DNA of 46,640 nucleotides. Source: JBAXQQ01 sp037131695 (lineage in GTDB: Bacteria > Armatimonadota > Hebobacteria > CAIYQO01). Of this stretch, positions 8,416 through 15,385 are shown piece after piece (position 1 is the stretch's first letter; each line of letters opens with the position of its first letter). The DNA is taken from contig CAZWZF010000036.1 in assembly GCA_964638715.1 (NCBI GenBank), forward strand, positions 1 through 46,640. The letters are read 5' to 3'. The notes beneath the pieces were generated by a model. That model was not told the origin of the DNA and made no database searches. It saw only the letters and a program-made list of their open reading frames with translations. The translations under genes and the position numbers were made by a program.

Positions 8416-8416
8416 T

Positions 8417-9157
8417 ATGTCAGCAAAAAACTACCTGAGCGAAGCAATCTCCGCATTGGAACGCCTGACAGAAAACCAGTATTGCAATATTGTATGTGCC
8501 GCCGAGATGCTGGTAGAAGCAGTAGTGAGCGACCACTGCATCTTTTCATTCGGCGCCAGCCATTCGTTCATCCCCACCGAGGAAATGGTATACCGCACCG
8601 GCGGACTAATGCTGGTGAACCCCATCTACCCCCATGGCATGAACTTGTTTGTCCGTCCGATGACGCAAACATCCAAATTCGAGCGCATTATTGGCCTGGG
8701 TGCGGAATTGATAAACTCATCACCGGCAAAAGCAGGCGATGTGCTGCTGATAGCATCAACATCCGGCCGCAATGCCGTGGTGATAGATATGGCAATCGCG
8801 GCGAAAGAGAAAGGGTTGAAGGTAATCGGCATCACCTCGCTGAGTTACACCCAGGGTGTATCCAGCCGCCATCCGTCAGGCAAAAAGCTGGCGGATTTAT
8901 GCGATTTGCTGATTGATAACGAATCCCCCTATGGCGACGCCGCCGTAACCGTCCCCGGCTTCCCGCAAAAGGTAGGCCCGCTGTCATCCCTTACCGGCAT
9001 AGCAATAGTAAACGCCATCGTAGCCGAGGTAGTAGCGAAACTGGTAGAGCGAGGAGAACAACCCCCGGTATTCCTCAGCGGCAACCTTGACGGCGGCGAC
9101 GAATACAACGCCCGCCTGCTGGCAGAGAATAAGCACCGGATTTTTTATATGGAATGA
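8417..9157 (+). CDS. SIS-domain sugar-phosphate-binding protein, copy 2
   Basis: A second SIS-domain protein of the same UPF0309-like type, 246 aa. Its key segments are CIFSFGASHSFI, VLLIASTSGRNAVVIDMA, HPSGKKLADLCDLLIDNESPYGDAAV and a final DEYNARLLAENK that parallels the EYNRRGF end of copy 1. AGGGGG lies 8-9 bases before the ATG. An open frame continues upstream through copy 1 in another phase, but the ribosome binding site and the alignment to copy 1 decide the start. It is the last gene of the kinase-SIS-SIS operon and is followed by a hairpin. No transporter or deacetylase is linked. Confidence 0.8.
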   Translation: MSAKNYLSEAISALERLTENQYCNIVCAAEMLVEAVVSDHCIFSFGASHSFIPTEEMVYRTGGLMLVNPIYPHGMNLFVRPMTQTSKFERIIGLGAELINSSPAKAGDVLLIASTSGRNAVVIDMAIAAKEKGLKVIGITSLSYTQGVSSRHPSGKKLADLCDLLIDNESPYGDAAVTVPGFPQKVGPLSSLTGIAIVNAIVAEVVAKLVERGEQPPVFLSGNLDGGDEYNARLLAENKHRIFYME

Positions 9158-9197
9158 AAACTAATTGACAATTGACAATTGAGAATTGACAATTATT

Positions 9198-9228
9198 GGG
9201 GTAGGTGCTGAGAAGCGGCTACCCCTTT
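9198..9228 (+). terminator. Hairpin terminator after the SIS operon
   Basis: GGGGTAG pairs with CTACCCC around an inner GCT-GAGA-AGC tetraloop stem, followed by a short T run. The weak T tract makes this moderate. It is preceded by repeated TTGACAATTGA-like sequence at 9165-9192. Confidence 0.55.
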
Positions 9229-9251
9229 AAAAATTCAAGATATTAATAAAT

Positions 9252-9352
9252 ACAGTCACCGTTTGGAAAAATGTGAAGCCCGGCTCACTTGGCAGTATCT
9301 TTCTTTTATTACCGGGGTTCGCCGGACTTGCGTCCCTTTCCAAACTGTGACC
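9252..9352. repeat. Structured palindromic repeat, family C-like
   Basis: GTCACCGTTTGGAAA and TTTCCAAACTGTGAC form a stem of 14 pairs with one mismatch. The ~70-base interior contains GTGA-AGCCCGGC-TCAC and CCGG-N6-CCGG. The GTTTGGAA arm and GCCGG content resemble the arms at 13266-13282 and 13660-13676. No gene is present in the 9158-9407 gap. Confidence 0.5.
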
Positions 9353-9407
9353 ATTAATTTTAGATTTTTATTCTTTTATACACTGAGAATTTGCTGATTA
9401 ACGGCTT

Positions 9408-11516
9408 TTACTCACTCAACCACAAAATAGCTGTCACTCCGCGCGGGTAATACAGGCTGCCTTTGGCTATGCCGCGCAATATCTGGTCGCTCCAACTGTA
9501 GTAGGCGTTTCGCGGGTCGAGGAGCCATCCCACGTGGGCGGCGTCGGCGGCAATGGTTTTTGTTGGCGATAAGCCGAGGATTTTTCTGGCGATGAATTGG
9601 CATAGGTAGATCTTGCTCAGCCAGGAGTTGTCGCTGGTGGATGACAATTTCCAACCTCCATCCGGGAACAGGCAAATGTCGTCGGTGAGTACGGTTTGCA
9701 GGTGGGTGCTCATGGTACGAATCAGGTTGCCGTATTTGCCATTGATATCCAATGCGTCGTGAAGTCCCATGACATACGGGAAGGCAAGACCTTCGATGGC
9801 GGGAATAATTTTGGAGTCGTTGCCTTCATCGATAACCGCCGGGATGTAACCGTCTGCGGTGAGTCGGGTCGACAGGGTATTTGCACAGCGCAGTGCCTGT
9901 TCTACCGCGATGCCGGCTTCTTCAATTAATCCCTTCTCGGTGAAGATTCTGTCCAACGCGACGTATGCCGCCCAGCTTTTCACCGCCAGGTAAACGTTGT
10001 TGCGCGCCTGTCCCAATGATATGTCCAGGCTGTCATAAGTGGTGATTTCCGCACCGGTGAGACAGCGGTCGCTGTCCAGCGACATCACGCCATTGCGCTT
10101 TGCCGGGTCGGGATTGTCGCGGTTCAGCATGCTGCGCAGACAATCGCGCAGAACGGGAATTTTTCCAGTTATCCATTCATTGTCGCCAGTCTGTTTATAA
10201 TAGGTAGCAGCACAGCAGATCCAATTCACTAACTGCTCATGGGTCATATGCGAGAAGCAGTCATCCAACCCGAACAGTTCGTATGACGAAAATTGCGGAC
10301 GGGAGAATACATTTGTCGTGCCCATGTCATGGGTAAAACTAAGGCCGCCGGGATACGCGGTGGGATCGTCTTGGAAATGCACGGTGTCATAATAGCTGTA
10401 GCGGGACGCATACATATCCAGCACATTACGTACTGTCCACGGGTTCATCTTCATTTCATAAAATACCTGGTCGACGGTAAGGTCAAAGGTATTCATCATG
10501 CGGTATTCGCCTTCGTTAACCACCCACAGCGGTTTGTCCTGGTAATCCAGAAATTCGGTGCTGCCGTAGTAGCTGCGAACGGCGTGGGCCAGCATGAAAC
10601 GCTGGTCGGCGTTTAGTTTAGAATCGAGTAATGTCGCGTCAGCTTCTTTCGACCATGCCAGATATTTGTCAAAATTTTCCAGCGCATAAGCGGCAACTTC
10701 TTCGACATTTTTATAAAATCGGCGATAATAATAGGTGGTATCCAGACCGGCGGTGGCGTAACTGTCGCGGTGGAAACAAACTGCCAGTCGGAAGGTTTTC
10801 TTCTCGCCGGCGGGAACAGACATCACCAGAGCAACGGTGGCGGCGATGCCGAATTTGGTGTTTTCCTTTATTTTCGGCGCCAGCAAATCTTCGATAGTGA
10901 ATCCCTGACGGGCATCAATATCATCGCCAATACCAGCGATGGCGAAATGCCTGGCTTCGCCGATTCCCTTCAATTTGCCATCGGTAGTATCTTCCAGCCG
11001 GCGCACAAAACCTTGCAGGCTATTATGCATGAAGCCGAAAAAAGCGTCGCGGGAAACAGCACATTTGGTGTTATCAACTGTGATCTCTACCATCACCGCT
11101 GGCAAGGTTACCGCGGCCATCTCGGTGGCGGTGGCGGTTGCCGGGTCGGGAATACTGTGTACCGGCGAATAAATGGCAAAAGTCAAATCGCCAGCTTTCC
11201 AGATATCGGAAGAAAGGTTGTATTCGCGGGTTACTTCATCATTCGCGAAAGTAGAAACTATAGATTTCTCTTTGCCTTTATCAGCACCTTCCGCTTTTTC
11301 AATATCATACCGCGCGGCGTCATCGCCGGCACCGGCAAAAAACGGCAGCGCCTGGAACTGACCTTTTGTGGTGGATTCCAACCCTATATATACATTCTGG
11401 TCGGCGGGTTTCCCCATCTCCAACCCAAAGCCACCCTTTTGTCCGGGAAAGCCGAGGGTGAATGACGCGAAAGCCCCGATTGGGGAATGATGAGCATTAA
11501 ACCAGATAGATTTCAT
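9408..11516 (-). CDS. Beta-xylosidase, glycoside hydrolase family 52
   Basis: GH52 enzymes are retaining beta-xylosidases that release xylose from xylo-oligosaccharides. The protein aligns by eye over its whole length with the Geobacillus enzyme, from FNAHHSPIGAFASFTLGFPG at the start to YYPRGVTAILWL at the end. The known nucleophile and acid/base fall at the same numbers here: Glu335 in WVVNEGEYRMM and Asp495 in TTYDSLDISLGQ. There is no signal peptide, so it is intracellular, and oligosaccharides must be imported. The ATG is preceded by GAGGAG. It stands alone; no xylose isomerase, xylulokinase or transporter is linked. The family is small and taxonomically narrow, so horizontal transfer is possible. 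Confidence 0.95.
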   Translation of the reverse strand: MKSIWFNAHHSPIGAFASFTLGFPGQKGGFGLEMGKPADQNVYIGLESTTKGQFQALPFFAGAGDDAARYDIEKAEGADKGKEKSIVSTFANDEVTREYNLSSDIWKAGDLTFAIYSPVHSIPDPATATATEMAAVTLPAVMVEITVDNTKCAVSRDAFFGFMHNSLQGFVRRLEDTTDGKLKGIGEARHFAIAGIGDDIDARQGFTIEDLLAPKIKENTKFGIAATVALVMSVPAGEKKTFRLAVCFHRDSYATAGLDTTYYYRRFYKNVEEVAAYALENFDKYLAWSKEADATLLDSKLNADQRFMLAHAVRSYYGSTEFLDYQDKPLWVVNEGEYRMMNTFDLTVDQVFYEMKMNPWTVRNVLDMYASRYSYYDTVHFQDDPTAYPGGLSFTHDMGTTNVFSRPQFSSYELFGLDDCFSHMTHEQLVNWICCAATYYKQTGDNEWITGKIPVLRDCLRSMLNRDNPDPAKRNGVMSLDSDRCLTGAEITTYDSLDISLGQARNNVYLAVKSWAAYVALDRIFTEKGLIEEAGIAVEQALRCANTLSTRLTADGYIPAVIDEGNDSKIIPAIEGLAFPYVMGLHDALDINGKYGNLIRTMSTHLQTVLTDDICLFPDGGWKLSSTSDNSWLSKIYLCQFIARKILGLSPTKTIAADAAHVGWLLDPRNAYYSWSDQILRGIAKGSLYYPRGVTAILWLSE

Positions 11517-11535
11517 AATATTCTCCTCTACATAT

Positions 11536-11564
11536 ATTTTAGCGATATTTCATGATATTGTCAG
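11536..11564 (-). promoter_or_regulatory. Candidate promoter of the GH52 gene
   Basis: Minus-strand CTGACA (11559-11564) and TAAAAT (11536-11541) are spaced by 17 bases, about 20 bases before the start codon. The spacer carries an ATATCATGAAATAT near-palindrome that could be an operator. Confidence 0.55.
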
Positions 11565-11581
11565 TGAGATTGTATTTTTAT

Positions 11582-11690
11582 TTTACATCGATATACAGGA
11601 TTATTAGTAGGGGTGGGTTCTAAACCCACCCCTACTTAAAACTGCCAGATCACTATTTTACATACGAAATCCTGATAATCGATGTGAAAT
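11582..11690. repeat. ACATCGAT foldback with nested hairpin
   Basis: The outer arms ACATCGATATACAGGAT (11585-11601) and ATCCTGATAATCGATGT (11669-11685) are complementary apart from two positions. Between them sits a second, unrelated perfect hairpin, GTAGGGGTGGGTT (11607-11619) with AACCCACCCCTAC (11623-11635). The same outer arms recur at 17891-17948 without the inner hairpin and more loosely at 39728-39780. This suggests one repeat inserted into another. Confidence 0.7.
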
Positions 11691-11698
11691 TAAAACTA

Positions 11699-12403
11699 TC
11701 ATTCTTCTTCTATCGGCACCTGCGGTCGATGATTTTTTGTGTAGTTTAAATCAAGCAGCAGTTTTGCAAAGACGAGAATAACCACGGTAATCTTGGCAGA
11801 GCCGGTCGCGATGGTTAAAAATCCGCCGGCTATCAGCGCGATGTGCAGCTGCACTACCCGGCCATAAGGTTCAGACATTAATTTACCGATATCAGCCCGT
11901 TTGTATTCACCGTTATTAAAATAATCTCTCACCATGGTCATGCCGCTATTCACAATTAACATTAACAAAGCCCAGCCGATACCGTTTGAAACCTGAAAAA
12001 TATTGTGCCAAAAACTGCCGTCTAAATATGAATCAACCAGATGCCCCGTTGCCCCGGAAGTAGTGCCAAACATGCCGGATCCAAATATCGCGAATACAAA
12101 TACCCCGTGAACAAAGCAAAACATACCGTAATGAAAACAGAAAAATGGAACAATAAATAGCTTCAACCACCCGCCATTTTTCGCCGTAATCATGCGGATG
12201 ACATTAAATACTCCGTTAATGACATTCTCTGCCCAGAACAGCAACATGATATAAAAAACATTCCAATCCCTGAATAATACCCCATATATCATGAAAAGGT
12301 TAATGAAAATAACAGATATCGAAGCCATGCGGTTAGCCAGCACATGCTCCCATATATCAAATGCCCAGGTTACAATATTTTGTTTTTGTGGGGTGGTGGT
12401 CAT
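11699..12403 (-). CDS. DUF6498-like multi-pass membrane protein, copy 1
   Basis: The protein has about six hydrophobic segments, including FYIMLLFWAENVINGVFNVIRM and FFCFHYGMFCFVHGVFVFAIFG. The aromatic WAEN/FNVIRM and HYGMF pattern resembles DUF6498 membrane proteins, whose role is unknown. The ATG overlaps the stop codon of the upstream paralogue (ATGA), so the two are translationally coupled. Residues 1-26 are almost identical to the paralogue while the rest is much more diverged. C-terminal residues VPIEEE are acidic. No enzyme motif is visible. Confidence 0.7.
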   Translation of the reverse strand: MTTTPQKQNIVTWAFDIWEHVLANRMASISVIFINLFMIYGVLFRDWNVFYIMLLFWAENVINGVFNVIRMITAKNGGWLKLFIVPFFCFHYGMFCFVHGVFVFAIFGSGMFGTTSGATGHLVDSYLDGSFWHNIFQVSNGIGWALLMLIVNSGMTMVRDYFNNGEYKRADIGKLMSEPYGRVVQLHIALIAGGFLTIATGSAKITVVILVFAKLLLDLNYTKNHRPQVPIEEE

Positions 12404-13173
12404 TTATAATCCTGTAGTTTATTTTTATTGCGGTTTTTATGCGTTTTTTTCATTTCTTCTTTTTTCTTTTCTATTTCATCTTTTGTCTTTATCGAAGCTC
12501 TCATCTTATATGAAACAATAAGGTAATCAATTATCGTTTTCGCGATAATTACTAAACATCCAAATAAACCTACATTTTTGTTAACATAATGAATATTAAA
12601 AAAACGATGTTCAAAAAGAGCTGTAGCGAATAAAACATAAGCCGTAAAATAAAGAAAACCGATATATGGTTCGGCAAATAAATCTGTTAAATCAGCTGTT
12701 TTGTATTTTCCATTCATGAAATAATCTTTTTTTAAGGAAATTGTATAATTCGTTATCATGAGTATGATTGCCAATGCAATCCAAGGTTTTGTAAAAATCA
12801 TTTCACAAATACTGTTGTTTGGATCACTATCTAAAAAAGAACATAACGCTCCAGCATATCCAATCCAAAACATAGTAAAATGAATACAAAAAAATGAAAT
12901 CATGCTCCGTCGAGAAGAAGGTGGATCTTGCTTGTATGTTATTTTATTTTCAGTTTTTGCCATTTTTATAACTGCAAAAACTCCGGAAACACCTAATTCG
13001 ACCCAATATAAAAAAAGAATAATTATGATATTCCAGCCATTAAAAAGCAATCCCCATAACATGAATATTCCATTAATGACAACCATCATTAATGGCATGC
13101 GATTAGCCAGCACATGCTCCCAGATATCAAATGCCCAGCCTACTATATTCTGTTTTTGTGGGGTGGTGGTCAT
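12400..13173 (-). CDS. DUF6498-like multi-pass membrane protein, copy 2
   Basis: The first gene of the pair, 257 aa, with hydrophobic segments around residues 28-65, 92-115, 127-145, 170-185 and 200-220. It ends in a very basic, low-complexity tail (KKKEEMKKTHKNRNKNK). Its base composition is visibly more AT-rich than copy 1. The N-terminus MTTTPQKQNIVGWAFDIWEH is nearly identical to that of copy 1, and the similarity extends to the DNA over about 75 bases. There is no Shine-Dalgarno; a TATAAT box ends 8 bases before the ATG, so the mRNA is probably leaderless. Function unknown. Confidence 0.7.
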   Translation of the reverse strand: MTTTPQKQNIVGWAFDIWEHVLANRMPLMMVVINGIFMLWGLLFNGWNIIIILFLYWVELGVSGVFAVIKMAKTENKITYKQDPPSSRRSMISFFCIHFTMFWIGYAGALCSFLDSDPNNSICEMIFTKPWIALAIILMITNYTISLKKDYFMNGKYKTADLTDLFAEPYIGFLYFTAYVLFATALFEHRFFNIHYVNKNVGLFGCLVIIAKTIIDYLIVSYKMRASIKTKDEIEKKKEEMKKTHKNRNKNKLQDYK

Positions 13174-13181
13174 TGAATGTT

Positions 13182-13211
13182 ATTATAACGAATTATCATG
13201 TATGTTGTCGC
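13182..13211 (-). promoter_or_regulatory. Promoter for the DUF6498 pair, implying a leaderless mRNA
   Basis: Minus-strand TATAAT (13182-13187) with GCGACA (13206-13211) 18 bases upstream. Transcription would begin within about two bases of the ATG at 13173. No ribosome binding site is present. Confidence 0.55.
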
Positions 13212-13265
13212 TAAAATGCTTGTTGAAATTTAATATAGTTTTAAAAGAAAGACTTCTTAAAATTT

Positions 13266-13676
13266 CAGTCTCAGTTTGGAACATATCTATCCAATCTTGT
13301 TTGTAAAATAATTCCATAGCCCACAGCAATGCTCTCACCCTTATACACATTTTATCAATTTATCTTCGACCCCGGATGGGGTCGGATGTTTATAGAATTG
13401 AAACTAACAGAAGCTATTCGACCCCAGAGTGGGTCGGATGTAATTACCAGCAATTTTTCATTTATAAAAAGATTGTTACTGCCACTTTACATCCGACCCA
13501 CTCTGGGGTCGTAATATCTATTTTGATACTTTTCTATAAACATCTGACTCCTAACGGAGTCAAAATCATTATTTATACATTGAATGAAATAAAATAAGAA
13601 TGATTGGCAGTTTTGCTATATAAATCAAGATAGTGCAAGGTCAGCCGGGCTCCCGCCCAGTTCCAAACTGAGACTG
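13266..13676. repeat. 17-bp perfect inverted repeat (family C arms) enclosing foldback copy 2
   Basis: CAGTCTCAGTTTGGAAC (13266-13282) and GTTCCAAACTGAGACTG (13660-13676) are perfect reverse complements 377 bases apart. The right arm is preceded by GCCGGGCTCCCGCCCA. Foldback copy 2 lies between them, so it probably inserted into a pre-existing family C palindrome. No gene is visible in the 13174-13818 gap. Confidence 0.75.
13333..13580. repeat. Large foldback element, copy 2 (inverted relative to copy 1)
   Basis: Read on the opposite strand, this copy matches 4640-4865 closely, including CTCACCCTTATACACAT at its edge. The four hairpins are GACCCCGGATGGGGTC (13368-13383), GACCCCAGAGTGGGTC (13420-13435), its mirror (13495-13510) and GACTCCTAACGGAGTC (13546-13561). 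The last differs from the matching GACCCC/GGGGTC of copy 1 by a compensating C-G to T-A change in the stem. The two copies bracket about 8.4 kb in inverted orientation. Confidence 0.85.
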
Positions 13677-13775
13677 CTTATTATTACCATATTTATGATT
13701 TTACTGCTTTCAATTTGCCATTTGCCATTTGCCATTTGTAATTTTCTTCAGGTCTATTTATCATGCCGACAATCT

Positions 13776-13783
13776 GCTATAAT
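13776..13783 (+). promoter_or_regulatory. Extended -10 promoter of the korC-like operon
   Basis: A TG-C-TATAAT sequence forms an extended -10 box ending 35 bases before the GTG start of the gene. No good -35 is seen, as is common for extended -10 promoters. Confidence 0.5.
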
Positions 13784-13818
13784 TTAGCACAGATAAAGTA
13801 ACATGAAAGGCAGATGTT

Positions 13819-14373
13819 GTGGATAATAAATTACATCATGATTTGATAATTGCTGGTTTTGGCGGCCAGGGTGTGTTAAAACTGGGACAGACACTGGCGG
13901 AAGCGGCGATGAATGACGGGCGCGAGGTTATCTGGACCCCGGCATACGGGCCGGAGATGCGCGGCGGGCCTTCGTTCTGCACGGTTATTGTATCATCAGA
14001 AAAGATTGGTTCACCGGCGGTGGCATCCGCTGATACCGCGATTATCCTTGACCGGGTGAGCCTGGCAAAGTACCAGTCCCGGGTGCGCGACAACGGTTTG
14101 CTATTGATGAACTCGTCGCTGGTTGACGTGTCAAAAGCGCGTACCGATGTGCGCAGTTACGCCATTCCCGCCAACGAAATGGCAGAGGAACTGGGCGATA
14201 GCCGCATATCCAACATGATAATGTTGGGAGCATTCCTGTATCTGACCGGCATTGCCAGTCCGGCATCAGTCATTGCCGCGCTTTCTGCCGGTGTATCTGA
14301 AAGAAACAAACATCTTATCCCATTGAACGAAATCGCATTGCAAAAGGGTGCAGATGCGGTAAGAGGTAAATAA
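13819..14373 (+). CDS. 2-oxoacid:ferredoxin oxidoreductase, gamma subunit
   Basis: The small gamma subunit (KorC/PorG/VorC type) of ferredoxin-dependent 2-oxoacid oxidoreductases, which oxidatively decarboxylate a 2-oxoacid to acyl-CoA. The hallmarks are IAGFGGQGVLKLGQTLAEAA at residues 10-29 and WTPAYGPEMRGGPSFCTVIVS at about 41-61, both diagnostic. At 184 aa it has the usual length. The start is GTG, with AAAGG about 9 bases before it; the nearby ATG is out of frame and closes at once. The alpha, beta and delta subunits are absent: the next gene is a foldase and the preceding DNA is repeats. The substrate (2-oxoglutarate, pyruvate or branched-chain) cannot be told apart by eye. Confidence 0.9.
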   Translation: MDNKLHHDLIIAGFGGQGVLKLGQTLAEAAMNDGREVIWTPAYGPEMRGGPSFCTVIVSSEKIGSPAVASADTAIILDRVSLAKYQSRVRDNGLLLMNSSLVDVSKARTDVRSYAIPANEMAEELGDSRISNMIMLGAFLYLTGIASPASVIAALSAGVSERNKHLIPLNEIALQKGADAVRGK

Positions 14374-14374
14374 A

Positions 14375-15385
14375 ATGAAAAAACTGCACATGGTAATGTA
14401 CGTTACCGCTGGCATCATCGCCGGTTTAATCGGCGGAATAATGTTATCCTCCGCAAAGGCAGACGACGTAAAATACGATTACAACCAGGTAGTGGCGCGT
14501 ATTGGCGAAACATCCATTACCCGCGGCCAACTGGCGGAACGCACGATTAATCGTTTTGGCGCTAACCTGCTTGACGGCGAATTTGCCAATGAATTGCTGA
14601 TACGCGAATTGGCACGGCGAAAAAATATCACCGTCACCGCAGATGAAGTAAATGACCGCATAGACGAATACAAGTTCCTCACCAAGCAGTACAAAGAGTT
14701 TGTCGAACTGCTGGGCGGCAAAAGCAATAACGACGAAGTTGCCCGTTACCAGTTGGAAGACAGATTCCGCGCCAGTCTGCTGGCAGAAAAAGTACTGGAT
14801 GTTAAAATTACCACCGAAGATGTTAACAAGATGTCATTCACCTGCGCCGGGCAATTAATGACCCCGACCATGGTAAAGCTGAATCTTATCGCCTGTACCG
14901 ACGAAATGAAAGCAAACGAAGCGATGCAGCGATTGAAAAAAGGCGAGGACGCGGCATCATTATCCAAATTATACTCGGTACCGGAAATTGCCAAGAATAG
15001 CGGTGAATTGAAAGAATGGTTCACTGAAGATACCATGCTTCCTAATGTTGCTGATGAAATATTTGGCAGCAACCGCAATAAACCGCTGAAGGTAAAGGGA
15101 TTCACCAAGGTAATAAAAATCGATGACCCGCAAACCAAAGATAAACAATACCTGATATTCACCGTAACAGATTTTAAACCGTCATTCACTCCATCCCCGG
15201 CAGATGTAATGCCAGTGGCAAAGTTCCTGGCACGCGCGGACAAATTGGCGCGAATGTGGCCAAGCTGGTACAAAGAACAGTCTGAAAACCCTGACGTTAA
15301 ATGGGAAAGAATCGACGCTTTTGCCGACCCGGCAGCAACATTAAAGACAATACCTTTGCCAATGCCGAAAAAAGGTGACAAATAA
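14375..15385 (+). CDS. Exported SurA/PrsA-like parvulin-type peptidyl-prolyl isomerase
   Basis: A signal peptide or membrane anchor (residues 1-30, MYVTAGIIAGLIGGIMLSS, ending in AKA) precedes a SurA-type N-terminal chaperone region (VVARIGETSITRGQLAERTI, about 38-57). A rotamase-like segment follows at about 160-265 (MVKLNLIACTDEMKANEAMQ, SGELKEWFTEDTMLPNVADEIF). The fold fits a periplasmic foldase helping exported proteins. The parvulin domain is degenerate in places, so isomerase activity is uncertain. The ATG lies two bases after the stop of the gamma subunit, and the stop overlaps the fucosidase start by one base (TAATG). The three genes are almost certainly co-transcribed. Confidence 0.75.
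   Translation: MKKLHMVMYVTAGIIAGLIGGIMLSSAKADDVKYDYNQVVARIGETSITRGQLAERTINRFGANLLDGEFANELLIRELARRKNITVTADEVNDRIDEYKFLTKQYKEFVELLGGKSNNDEVARYQLEDRFRASLLAEKVLDVKITTEDVNKMSFTCAGQLMTPTMVKLNLIACTDEMKANEAMQRLKKGEDAASLSKLYSVPEIAKNSGELKEWFTEDTMLPNVADEIFGSNRNKPLKVKGFTKVIKIDDPQTKDKQYLIFTVTDFKPSFTPSPADVMPVAKFLARADKLARMWPSWYKEQSENPDVKWERIDAFADPAATLKTIPLPMPKKGDK

Noticed and set aside
8180..8416. Extended N-terminus of the second SIS protein
   Set aside because: The extension is copy 1 read in a different phase; the ATG at 8417 has AGGGGG and aligns with the start of copy 1.
9252..9352. Structured region after the SIS operon as a riboswitch
   Set aside because: It lies downstream of genes on the plus strand and after the minus-strand GH52 gene end, so it controls no visible start; its arms resemble a dispersed repeat.
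10770..11465. A 231-codon plus-strand open frame
   Set aside because: It lies antisense to the well-supported GH52 gene, has no ribosome binding site and reads as low-quality protein; the GH52 frame explains the region.
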